A DNA stretch of 64,000 bases from Pomphorhynchus laevis. Lineage: Eukaryota; Acanthocephala; Palaeacanthocephala; Echinorhynchida; Pomphorhynchidae. A model generated the notes under the pieces. It was not told where the DNA came from. It made no database searches and was given only the letters and a program-made list of their open reading frames with translations. A program made the position numbers and the translations under genes. Location of the stretch: NCBI GenBank assembly GCA_012934845.2, contig WNNJ02002910.1:1-64000 (forward strand), in the 5' to 3' direction. Of this stretch, positions 34,009 to 44,470 are shown piece by piece. Numbering within the stretch: position 1 is the first letter of the stretch; each line of letters opens with the position of its first letter.

Positions 34009-34375
34009 TACAGGTCATAGCCATAAGGCTGTTTTGACCGCTCACAACAAAAACAAATTAATAAAGAAAAAAATCAAAAAATCATTTAGTATATATATCA
34101 GAACCATGAGTACTGCAGCAATCACCCCTCGTTCTCATTTCGAATCCTGCTCTTTATATTGGATTTAAATTCATTGATTCTATGCACCTCAACGACATCA
34201 ACTGGAAGACGACTCCAAACATTCACTGTTCGATGAAACAGTCGAAAATGACGAGGGTATTTTCCGTGCTCATGTACTACTAGTACTTTCGAGTGCCCTC
34301 TATGTCCATCCCGATCATTGAGTTCAACTCCATTTGCTGGAAAATTTTTATCTTTGTTAATTAGTCGATGCATAA
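34009..34375 (-). mobile_element. CR1-like LINE (family A) 3' end
   Basis: The last 83 codons of family A ORF2 (FHRTVNVWSRLPVDVVEVHRIN) plus 3' UTR and stem-loop (about 34016-34042) with a short ATT tail; about 90 percent like 1403-1770. It is truncated where the next L2 3' tail begins. It recurs at 38213-38579. Confidence 0.8.
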
Positions 34376-36314
34376 AAAATCCGTTTTTAAGTGGGAAATG
34401 CGTTCCAGCACACGTTTACACGACCACAACAAAGCAAAAATGTAAATCATGTGTCGAGAAGGTGTGAACGGAGGAGGTGGTTGAATGTGATAAAGGATGG
34501 AGCGCGGTGGACGTCGAGAGGGAGTTGATTCCAGGCGAGTGAGGCGGCGACAAGGAAGGATCGGAGACCGTAGTTGTTGGAGTAATTGGGAACGTGGAGT
34601 AAGAAGGTATGACGGGAACGCAGCGATAGCGAGGTGGGGCGAGTGTCGTCTAAGAAAGGAAAGTTGATGAACGATGGGGAGCCGACAGCGATGAGACGAA
34701 AAGTTACGAGAATAAGGCGGAGTTTGATGCGGATGTGGAAGGTGGGCTAGCAGAGTTGGCAAGATATGTGGATGTGTGGTCGAAGCGACGGAGACGAAAG
34801 AGCACTCGAACGGCGGTATTGATTATTCGTTGTAGGGTAGGATGATGGATTTTGGAGAATTGGCGAAAAGGCTAAGGCAGTAATCGATTTTAGGGAAAAG
34901 AAGCGATGAAAGAAGATACATACAAGAACGGAAGTCGATAAGGGGGCGGATACGGCGGATGTAACGGAGAATTAAGTTAGATGAGCGGACCTTGTCACGG
35001 ACGAATTGTTTAAGAGAAAGCTGATCATCGAAATGGAAGCCTAAGAAAGTGAGATTGGGGACTATGGGGATGATCGATGAGGCGAAATATACAGTGGGAG
35101 GAGATATGTTTGGTTTACGGGGTAGGATCCACATTTTTTGGACTTTTCGGGGTTTAGAACGAGATGGAGATTGGAGAGACGTGTGTAGATAGAAGAAAGA
35201 CAGTTGGAGGCAGAAATGCCGATATCGTGTATGTTATGTGCGGGTGCATGAGCATAGATGAGGATGTCATCGGCGTATTGCATTACGTTAAAAGAGTAAG
35301 GTTTGATAAACGGAGAGAGATCGCCAAGCAGAAGAGAGAAAAGCAGGGTACCTAGGACTGAACCTTGTGAGACCCTGCAAAAAATAGGGGTGCAAGGTGA
35401 GGAAGATGAATTAGCACAGACGCAAAAGGATCGGTCGGATAGATATAGAGCAAACCATGCTACGGAGGAGGAAGAAAATCCGTAATCATAGCGAAGGCGA
35501 GAAAGGAGGACGGAGTGGTCGACAATGTTGAATGCGGAGTAGAGATCGAAGGAAGTGAGAACGCTATTTAGAGCCTTGTCTCGAGAAATGAGTAAGTCGT
35601 TGTACACTTTTATGCATGCGATTTCTGTGGACGGATTAGAGCGGAAAGCGGATTGGAAAGGAGGGTACATATTGGATGAGGAGAGATAAGCGTTGATCTG
35701 TATTAAGATGAGGCGTTCTAAGAACTTAGAAAGAGTAGGGAGTAGTGAAATGGGGCGATAGCTAGAAGGAAGGGAGGGGTCGAGCGATTGTTTCTTAAGG
35801 AGGGGACGAACGATTGCGATTTTCCAGTGTGTAGGGAAGATACGACTGGGGATCGACGAGTTAAACAAGGTTGTAAGAAATGGGGATATCGATAAGCATT
35901 TTGATTTTGATATGTGAGTAGGCAGGGGATCGGCAGGTGAGGTTTTGTTGGGCAAGGTCATGAGGACAGATGATACTTCTGTGTGTGAGACAGGGAGAAG
36001 ATGAAAGAGTTCCGGAATGATGACAGTATACTGAGCAGAGTGGGATAGGATGGAGACCGGGGTGTGAGAGAGCAGCGTGGATACTTTAGTCTAGAGAAAT
36101 GACGAATAATCATTGGCATTGATGTTGCACGGCGAAGAGGAGCGAGCAAGGATTGACTTAAAAGTATGCCAGAGAGTCTTAGAGTTGAATGAAGTGATGA
36201 TTTTATGCCGCCAGAAGGGGTTGCATTTTGTACGTAGTAGGTTGAGATGAGACCGGCGAAGAGCAAGATAGGAATCACGGAAAGACGGAGTGATCGAGCG
36301 GAAATCACGTCTGC
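34376..36314 (-). mobile_element. L2-like LINE, hybrid copy at the duplication junction
   Basis: The 3' part (34376-35040) matches the right-hand copy (38580-39244), while the 5' part (35119-36314) matches the left-hand copy a (30914-32110). Diagnostic differences switch between 35041 and 35118. It carries the same RT blocks as copy a. It is best explained as a recombinant between two ancestral L2 copies. Confidence 0.8.
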
Positions 36315-39244
36315 GTACATCAGTAAGCGTAATCAGTAAGCGTACGGCTTGTATGCATTTGCCACATTAAATAAATTTGTATTATTATTAAGTTTGATAT
36401 GATAATACATCGATCGTGTGAAGGAAAGCAATTACTTGGAATTGTTGTACGGACATAGCTGGTAGGAGTATACGCAGATGAGGAGGTAGAAGTGGGAATG
36501 ACAGAGATGATCAATTGAGAATTGAGATATGTTAGATCATGTGTGAAAGGCCTGGATTGTTAAATCAGTTGATCGTGGATGTTATTGAAGATGATTTTGA
36601 CAACAGAATTTAAATTATTGCGACGTTATACGAGTGAGGTAAAGAAAGGATATATTTAACGTGCAAATGCGTACCAGCGCACTCTTACATAAACATAACA
36701 AAACAAAACTGTGAATCAGGTGTCGATAAAGTGATAACGGAGGAGGTGTTTGAATGTGATAAAGGAGGGGGCGCGGCGGACGTCGATAGGGAGTTGATTC
36801 CAGGCGAGTTAGGCGGCGGCGAGGAAGGATCGGAGACCGTAGTTGTTGGAGTAATTAGGAACGTGGAGTAAGAGGGTATGACAGGAACGAAGCGATAGCG
36901 AGGTAAGGCGAATATCGTCTAAGAAAGGAAGGTTGATGAACGATGGGGAGCCGACAGCGATGAGACGAAAAGTAACGAGAAGAAGGCGGAGTTTGATGCG
37001 GATGTGGATGGTGGGCCAGGAGAGTTGGGCAAAATATGTGGATGTGTGGTCGAAGCGACGGAGACGAAAGAGCACTCGAACGGCGGTGTTGATTATTCGT
37101 TGTAGGGGTAGGATGATGGATTTTGGTGAGTTAACGAAAAAGCTAAGGCAGTAATCGATTTTAGGGAAAAGAAGCGATGAAAGAAGATACATACAAGAAC
37201 GGAAGTCGATAAGGGGGCGGATACGGTTGATGTAACGGAGAATTAAGTTAGTTGAGCGAACCTTGTCACGGACGAAGGGTTTAAGGGAAAGGTGATCATC
37301 GAAATGGAAGCCTAAGAAAGTGAGATTGTGGACTATAGGGATGATCGATGAGGCAAAAGAAACAATGGGAGGAGATATGTTTGGTTTACGGGGGAGGATC
37401 CACATTATTTTGGACTTTTCGGGGTTTAGAACGAGATGGAGATTGGAGAGACGTTTGTAGATAGAAGAAAGACAGTTGGAGGTAGAGTTAGGAATACGTG
37501 ATGATACGAAATAAGGATGCGAGGTATTTAGATGAAGGAGGAATATGGAATACAAGGTATGAGATGAAAAGCTTTACCATTAGCATTGCTAAGATGATGT
37601 AGATGAATGGAAGTTTTATCCGTAGTTGAATATACGATGCGAAGTCAGTTGTTGATGCTAGAGAAACGACAAAAACAGTATAGGTTTTAGTGGTGGTGTG
37701 CTATCCTGAAGCGGAAAAGCAGGATAGCTGTAGAAGTTGTAATGATGAACAAAAACCACATGCAAACTGCTTACGTTCATACACTGAGCTGTCGGATATT
37801 ATATCACGAACAAGGGTTCAGATGTCACAGTCTTTACAATCAAATCCATCTTTTAAACTGGTGTAATCATTTATGCATTCCGATATGGATGATGCGTGAT
37901 CAGAAACGAAGAGGATCTGAGATCGATTATTTAGGCATTAGTTTTATCAAGCTTTTAAAGATCCAGTATATCGTCATTTTTTGGATCATTGGTTTGATCG
38001 TTCGTCGGTAATTTTATATCTCACAAAGTTTTTTGTGTTTTTTAGACCGAACCTCATATAAGCTTTTTTTGTATTTAAACTAATTAATATGACCTAAAAA
38101 ACTTAAAGATATTCGAGATATTTAATCACCTTCCACATTTGTATGTCATCGGTAAATGCAAGAATCTTACAACTTTTCAGGGTGCTCAATAGCTGATTTA
38201 CAAATATATTATTACAGGTCATAGCCATAAGGCTGTTTTGACCGCTCACAACAAAAACAAATTAATAAAGAAAAAAATCAAAAAATCATTTAGTATATAT
38301 ATCAGAACCATGAGTACTGCAGCAATCACCCCTCGTTCTCATTTCGAATCCTGCTCTTTATATTGGATTTAAATTCATTGATTCTATGCACCTCAACGAC
38401 ATCAACTGGAAGACGACTCCAAACATTCACTGTTCGATGAAACAGTCGAAAATGACGAGGGTATTTTCCGTGCTCATGTACTACTAGTACTTTCGAGTGC
38501 CCTCTATGTCCATCCCGATCATTGAGTTCAACTCCATTTGCTGGAAAATTTTTATCTTTGTTAATTAGTCGATGCATAAAAAATCCGTTTTTAAGTGGGA
38601 AATGCGTTCCAGCACACGTTTACACGACCACAACAAAGCAAAAATGTAAATCATGTGTCGAGAAGGTGTGAACGGAGGAGGTGGTTGAATGTGATAAAGG
38701 ATGGAGCGCGGTGGACGTCGAGAGGGAGTTGATTCCAGGCGAGTGAGGCGGCGACAAGGAAGGATCGGAGACCGTAGTTGTTGGAGTAATTGGGAACGTG
38801 GAGTAAGAAGGTATGACGGGAACGCAGCGATAGCGAGGTGGGGCGAGTGTCGTCTAAGAAAGGAAAGTTGATGAACGATGGGGAGCCGACAGCGATGAGA
38901 CGAAAAGTTACGAGAATAAGGCGGAGTTTGATGCGGATGTGGAAGGTGGGCTAGCAGAGTTGGCAAGATATGTGGATGTGTGGTCGAAGCGACGGAGACG
39001 AAAGAGCACTCGAACGGCGGTATTGATTATTCGTTGTAGGGTTAGGATGATGGATTTTGGAGAATTGGCGAAAAGGCTAAGGCAGTAATCGATTTTAGGG
39101 AAAAGAAGCGATGAAAGAAGATACATACAAGAACGGAAGTCGATAAGGGGGCGGATACGGCGGATGTAACGGAGAATTAAGTTAGATGAGCGGACCTTGT
39201 CACGGACGAATTGTTTAAGAGAAAGCTGATCATCGAAATGGAAG
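35041..39244. repeat. Tandem duplication, second 4,204 bp unit
   Basis: This is a head-to-tail copy of 30837-35040. The contained elements are shifted by exactly 4,204 bp: L2 copy b at 36645-37494, family D fragment at 37495-38212, family A 3' end at 38213-38579. Partial homology continues to 39724, where a third copy of the L2 RT region is cut off. Confidence 0.9.
36315..38579 (-). mobile_element. Duplicated LINE block (second unit)
   Basis: This is the second-unit copies of the severed L2 end (+), the L2 ORF1-like fragment, L2 copy b, family D remnants and family A 3' end described at 32111-34375. Sequence is essentially unchanged, including the minus-strand open segments 36809-37555 and 38326-38577. 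Confidence 0.85.
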
Positions 39245-39725
39245 CCTAAGAAAGTGAGATTGGGGACTATGGGGATGATCGATGAGGCGAAATATACAGT
39301 GGGAGGAGATATGTTTGGTTTACCGGGTAGGATCCACATTTTTTGGACTTTTCGGAGTTTAGAACGAGATGGAGATTGGAGAGACGTGTGTAGATAGAAG
39401 AAAGACAGTTGGAGGCAGAAATGCCGATATCGTGTATGTTATGTGCGGGTGCATGAGCATAGATGAGGATGTCATCGGCGTATTGCATGACGTTAAAGGA
39501 GTAAGGTTTGATAAACGGAGAGAGATCGCCAAGCAGAAGAGAGAAAAGCAGGGTACCTAGGACTGAACCTTGTGAGACCCTGCAAAAAATAGGGGTGCGA
39601 GGTGAGGAAGATGAATTAGCACAGACGCAAAAGGATCGGTCGGATAGATATAGGGCAAACCATGCTTCGGAGGAGGAACAAAAGCCGTAATCATAACGAA
39701 GGCGAGAAAGGAGGGCGGAGTGGTC
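38580..39725 (-). mobile_element. L2-like LINE, right-hand copy (5'-truncated)
   Basis: 3' UTR, C-terminal region (38908-39339) and RT up to the DHSALLSRLRYDYGF segment; it ends abruptly at 39725. It differs from the hybrid copy at scattered sites after 39324 (for example CCGGG for CGGGG), so it is the donor of the hybrid's 3' part only. Confidence 0.8.
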
Positions 39726-39836
39726 ATATATGGACCTCTCTCCATTAAAAGAGAAAAATGTCGAAAATAATGAACCTTTCATTGCTAATCTTAATTTTCA
39801 TCTTCTCTAATTTTATCTTAGTCATCTTCGTTCATT
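39726..39836. other. Short unassigned spacer
   Basis: About 110 bp between L2 and family D sequence with no recognised feature. It begins where the duplicated homology stops. Confidence 0.5.
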
Positions 39837-41765
39837 AGCTTACAACTTTTTTAGCGAGTTCAAAAGCTGATTGCCAAATATATTAAATCACAATGGGCCT
39901 AGAACCGATCCTTGAGAGACTCCGGTAGTATAATTATGAAAAGATGACAGACACCGTTCAAATCGAACTCTAAATGATCTAATGTGGAAAAAATCCCAGG
40001 TCGACTAAAGAATTATCGAGTCAACATTGTAATTTTCAAGAACAGCTAGCAACGTTCGACGCGGAATCCTATCAAACGCTCGATCGAAATCTAGAAATAC
40101 CGCGTCAACGCAATAACCTTCAGCAACATGCCCAACCCAATCTTCACGAGCGCATAATATGTTTGTGAAGCATGAGTGACCACGACGAAATCCGTGTTGT
40201 GCCCTATTCAGGATTCTTAGTGAATTCAAATGACCATATAAACGTATGTTAAATATCCGCTCAATGACATTGCAGACCACACTAGTAAGGCTTATTGCAC
40301 GATAATTACCATTACTCTTTCTGTCTCCGTGTTTGAAAATCGGGACAACTAATGGCTGTTTTCCGGATATTTGGTAATCTTGATCTACACAAGCTCAACT
40401 CAAATAATGACGGAACTGGTTCCGCTATGTATTGAGCAAGTAATTTAAAAACATATGGATGAACTTCGTTTGGACCTGCACCGATTGCGATAGGTAATCT
40501 AGACAGCTCATTATATCCCTCTTCCTAGATACTAATACCGGAGTACTATTCTGTAGGCATGACTTGCTGTAGTATCCTCACAAACATCATGAGAATAAAC
40601 TGTCTTAAGCTCGAAAGTTGATGCAAACATCTCATCTATCATGTCAGAGGAGGTAACATTTGTGCCACAATCTTGTAAAGAAGAAATTGTCGCCTGCAGA
40701 ATTCTTGCTTCTCTGCCATAAACTAAAATATCGTGACATTACTATAATTTTTGAGCAATCTCACATTCAAAGTTTCTTCTCTTTTTTATATTAATGCGAT
40801 TAAATATATTGCGACATATGACATACTGCTTTCTGTAAGAACTGTAATGGATACTTAGCTGGAAAATATAATTTCTATGACTTAAAAATCGATTAATGCA
40901 TTAGCCTTTTCGCCAATTCTCCAAAATCCATCATCCTACCCCTACAACGCATAATCAACTCTGGCGTTCGAGTGCTCTATCGTCTCCGTTGCTTTGACCA
41001 CATATCCACATATCTTGCCAACTCTCCTGGCCCACATTCCACATCCGCATCAAACTCCGCCTTCTTCTCGTAACTTTTCGTCTCATCGCTGTCGGCTCCC
41101 CTTCGTTCATCAACCTTCCGTTCTTAGACGACACTCGCCGCACCTCGCTATCGCTTCGTTTCCGTCATACCCTCTTACTCCACGTTCCTAATTACTCCAA
41201 CAACTACGGTCTCCGATCCTTTCTTGTCGCCTCCTCACTCGCCTGGAATCAACTCCCTCTCGTCGTCCGTCGCGCTTTCTCTTTTATCACATTCAACCAC
41301 CTCCTCCGTTGACACCTTCTCGACACATGATTTACATTTTTGTTTTGTTATGGTCATGTAAACGTGTGCTGGAACGCATTTGCCACTTAAAAACGGATCT
41401 TTTTTAACGCACACCTTAGTTCCGGATCAAACAATTACGGAAACTGTCTTCTGTAGACCCGTCGAAAAGAAGCGAACTCGTCCGAGAGTTCTATTAAGGT
41501 CGAATCCATCACCCGCCAGCGCTCATCAGCGTTATTACTACTACTAGAAAAAGTAACAACCAATGCGACCTTAAGCAATGCATTAACATCAGTTATTTGC
41601 ATGATCTTTTTCAAATTATTAATTTAACATTATCTTTCAAACAGAATTGTGTATGTAATCAAACGATATCACGCAGTGATCACTCAAAACAATAGGATTC
41701 TCGCATTTAAAATCACTCACATCCATGATCAATTTTAGAAAGTGCCAGTCAAGATGAGTTCCTTT
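39837..41765 (-). mobile_element. CR1-like LINE (family D), split by an L2 fragment
   Basis: The minus strand carries RT (40005-40280 open: NRAQHGFRRGHSCFTNIL, DAVFLDFDRAFDRIP) with the linker up to about 40900, then after an L2 insertion the C-terminal part of an endonuclease (41400-41765; MDVSDFKCENPIVLSDHCVI). It is about 90 percent alike to 6906-7700 and shows the ancestral DFDRAFDR. Many stops and frameshifts. Confidence 0.75.
40903..41400 (+). mobile_element. L2-like LINE 3' fragment nested in family D
   Basis: The last 150 or so codons of L2 ORF2 (LQRIINSGVRVLYRLRCFDHI-like start, PSFINLPFLDDTRRTSLSLRF) and a 3' UTR of the variant with GTAAACGTGTGCTGGAACGC and an A-rich tail. It separates the RT-linker and endonuclease parts of the family D copy. 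Confidence 0.75.
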
Positions 41766-41882
41766 TTAAAAAGTTTAATAAATTTCAGTTATTGATTTTA
41801 GATTTATTTTTTATATTATTGTGTTGATTTATATATTTTACTATTTTCTGCTTGATGTTATTTTTATAGTAACCTAGTTTAA

Positions 41883-42107
41883 AATATTATTATTATTATT
41901 ATCAAGTTCAGACTTAGCCATAAGGCTTTAAGCCGATCACACAATACAGAAAAAAGATCAACCAAATGGGTAGGTTAGAAAAGGTGACAAATCAGCCTGG
42001 ACGTATATCCAACGTCGAACCCTGTTTTTGAAAGCGAGGAAATTGGTGATGGCAGCGATAGGTTCAGGCAAACTATTCCAAACATCTACTATTAAATATG
42101 TATCTAT
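41883..42107 (-). mobile_element. CR1-like LINE C-terminal fragment
   Basis: The minus strand reads VDVWNSLPEPIAAITNFLAFKNRVRRW (in two runs) and LSPFLTYPFG followed by a stop, then a 3' UTR with a CTTAGCC-ATAA-GGC stem-loop (41913-41932) and an ATT tail. A 5'-truncated piece of about 225 bp from a further CR1-like family. Confidence 0.7.
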
Positions 42108-42640
42108 TTAATTATTTAAATGATTTTGAAGAAAGACAATATCATTACATATTGTTGCAATTCTTAAAATTTCATTATTTAATGTATTATATTTTATATT
42201 ATATGGTATGCATGAATGCTCATGCAAAAATATGTTTCTTCTAAATTTAAATATGTCATCTTTACGATATAAATTAATAGTAGTTTTAGTTAATGTTAAT
42301 TTAATGTTCATATCTAGATATACACCTTCTTTATCATTAATATTGGTTTTGTTAAGAATAAGACTTTCTGGATAAATGTGCTCACTAATTGAATAAAAAT
42401 TATTAGAATTAAATACACATATATCATCAATGTATCGAAACATATATTTCACATATTTATTTATTTTAGATTTAGTTTTTACACAGTTATGAACAAATTC
42501 ATATTCTATAAAGCTTAAAAACAAGTCAGCTATAATTGGGCTACTATTACCACCCATTGGAACACCTTTTACTTGTCTAAATATATTTGATTTATCAAAA
42601 TATTTAAAGATTCTATTTATTTAATTCTATTGATATATTT
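42108..42640 (-). mobile_element. Penelope-like element RT fragment
   Basis: The minus strand encodes QVKGVPMGGNSSPIIADLFL, then FRYIDDICVFN with the catalytic Asp pair (IDD), then SEHIYPESLILNKTN and GVYLDMNIKL. This spacing and the IYPxxLxLNKTN and LDxxI motifs are typical of Penelope-like retroelement reverse transcriptases, not of APE LINEs. 149 codons are open (42108-42557) and the frame continues a little upstream across 42557-42620. The GIY-YIG endonuclease and the first RT half are absent. The clade call rests on motif resemblance. Confidence 0.6.
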
Positions 42641-43947
42641 ATATTTACTTAATAGTTTAATTTTTGCTAGATATGCGTACTAGTTATTATAGCATATATA
42701 ATATTATATATGTATATTTTCCGAATATAAAATTTATTTATTTTTAGTAGGACTTTACCAAATATACTCAGTGACTTACTAGCTTACGTCATATTTCTTC
42801 AAACTTTTTTATAGCAAAACGTTTGGCATTATTTCAAAAGTTTGAAACTTTACGTCAGTATAATCAATTGAAGTAGTCAATGAATATATTGACCACATTA
42901 TATTTATTAACCACATATCTAAATTGGTCTATTAGATGATGGCCATTAAAGTGCAGGTTGATAAAGCAACTTAACTTGTACGTTATTTCATCACTTATAA
43001 GTTAATGATTTGTTGATCTCAAGTCTTTTGGATTTCGACTAAATATCGCATTACCAAGTGTTGATTTGGTAATGCAAATGCGAAATTGATGAACATCACA
43101 AATTGATGGAATGCGAATACAAAATTTTCGCATACCAATAGTATTCGAACACAAACGTGTTCGCATACTATTGTGCTTCTTGAGTACTTTCGATCACACC
43201 ACAAATGATTACTATATGCGGTCCAAGACATTTAACATCCACACATACTCTCTGGGGCATTTGATTTCCAAGACTATGCGACCTGAAATACATTTCAAAG
43301 CACACATTCATGCAATTCCAACATTTTTCGAATCTTGCATTGTTGATATGTTAAACACTCTAATCATACTGAAGTATGAAATTATTGCTCCCGAGAAAAA
43401 AACAGAATCCTTAAAACAGAAAAAAGCGGAATCCTTATGTCTAGCATCAAAAAGATAAAAACTTCTAAATATATGACGATGCACAACCCTCTCAAACATT
43501 CCCTCAAACTACAAATCTCCGTCGCGCTTCTTACACCTTTTCTAGAATATTAAACTTCTCACTATCCTACCTGACAATTCCTTTTTACCATCTTGATGTA
43601 CCGTTGTCGGAAAATCTATTAAATTGTATCGACACTAGCATTTGTTGCTTTACATTCTTACCATACGTTGTGTCGATATCCTTCATAACCTTAATTAATG
43701 ACAATCAATATAAATATGATGTTAAGTCGTATGTTTTAAACTGGTTTCACTTAAGGAAATCTTGTAGATGGTAAGACGGTTGAAGTTCAGTTGTTGAAAC
43801 ATTGGTATTACACCAATATAGGTTTTAAAAGAACTTGCGACGAGATTTACAAATCTTTGTCAATCATCATTAAAGATAGCTGTGTTGGTGGTGAATAGTC
43901 TCAATGACTAAAATTATTACACGTTACTTTTTACCTCTATAAATAAA
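42641..43947. other. Gene-free stretch with hairpin cluster
   Basis: AT-rich sequence with no recognised coding region. Small open frames at 43019-43499 on both strands arise from the inverted repeats there. See the hairpin cluster at 43048-43173. Confidence 0.6.
43048..43173. repeat. Cluster of three hairpins
   Basis: Hairpin 1 has perfect 10 bp arms GCATTACCAA/TTGGTAATGC (43048-43057, 43066-43075). Hairpin 2 has perfect 7 bp arms ATGCGAA/TTCGCAT (43111-43117, 43127-43133). Hairpin 3 has 17 bp arms with one mismatch (43136-43152, 43157-43173) and an AAAC loop. Function unknown; foldback DNA element debris is one option. Confidence 0.8.
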
Positions 43948-44260
43948 ATGGAAGCTCGTTTCTGAAAATTCTTCCAGTTCAATATATTCTATCCATAGTT
44001 TTCGAAGTATTGTTTAAATCACTTCATATAGACAACCAATACAGTTCGAATTTGAACATGTTTGGCTTCCGATACGGTCATTCTACAACATACGTTTTTC
44101 TTTTTATTAACGAAATCATAATTCCCACCCTGAACAATTCTAATAATCCAATAATCAACATTGGTCAACTTGACTTATCAAAGATTTTTCATACGCCAAT
44201 CACCGTCACCTCTTTCGAAATGCATCAAAATGTTTCGATTAACATCATTAATTAGCACTA
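43948..44260 (+). mobile_element. Decayed LINE RT fragment
   Basis: The plus strand reads NMFGFRYGHSTTYVFLFINEII and NIGQLDLSKIFHT, with an upstream IVFEVLFKSLHIDNQ segment. This matches RT blocks 2 and 3 (QxGFRxGHSTxxA and DLSKAFDT) with the first catalytic Asp retained and the second (AFD) lost. Strongly decayed; clade uncertain. Confidence 0.55.
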
Positions 44261-44470
44261 ATAAGCTTGTTATTCTAGTATATAATCGACTCTTCCTCTT
44301 TAAACAGTAAGTCTGAAGAAGACTTGATCTGTGAATTTTGTTCCAACAAATTAATCCGCAACCTCTCCCCTTAGCATATATCAACCATCAACACGTACAC
44401 ACAATTTATTCCCGTCGTTTCCTATGTCCTTTCTCCACTACTTGATTCTGTCACCATATACACTTCCCAT
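44261..44470. other. Unassigned spacer
   Basis: No clear feature. The right part may already be the 5' UTR of the L2 element that follows. Confidence 0.4.

Larger units (their letters stand above)
30837..35040. repeat. Tandem duplication, first 4,204 bp unit
   Basis: Every landmark from about 30,840 to 35,040 recurs 4,204 bp to the right with almost no differences; encoded fragments of 299, 120, 64, 248, 89, 83 and 133 codons are identical. The unit holds most of L2 copy a, the severed L2 3' end, an L2 ORF1-like fragment, L2 copy b, a family D fragment, a family A 3' end and the 3' part of the next L2 copy. Confidence 0.9.

Noticed and set aside
43111-43458. 115-codon frame next to the hairpin cluster
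   Set aside because: Both strands are open here because of inverted repeats; no similarity to a known protein is visible.
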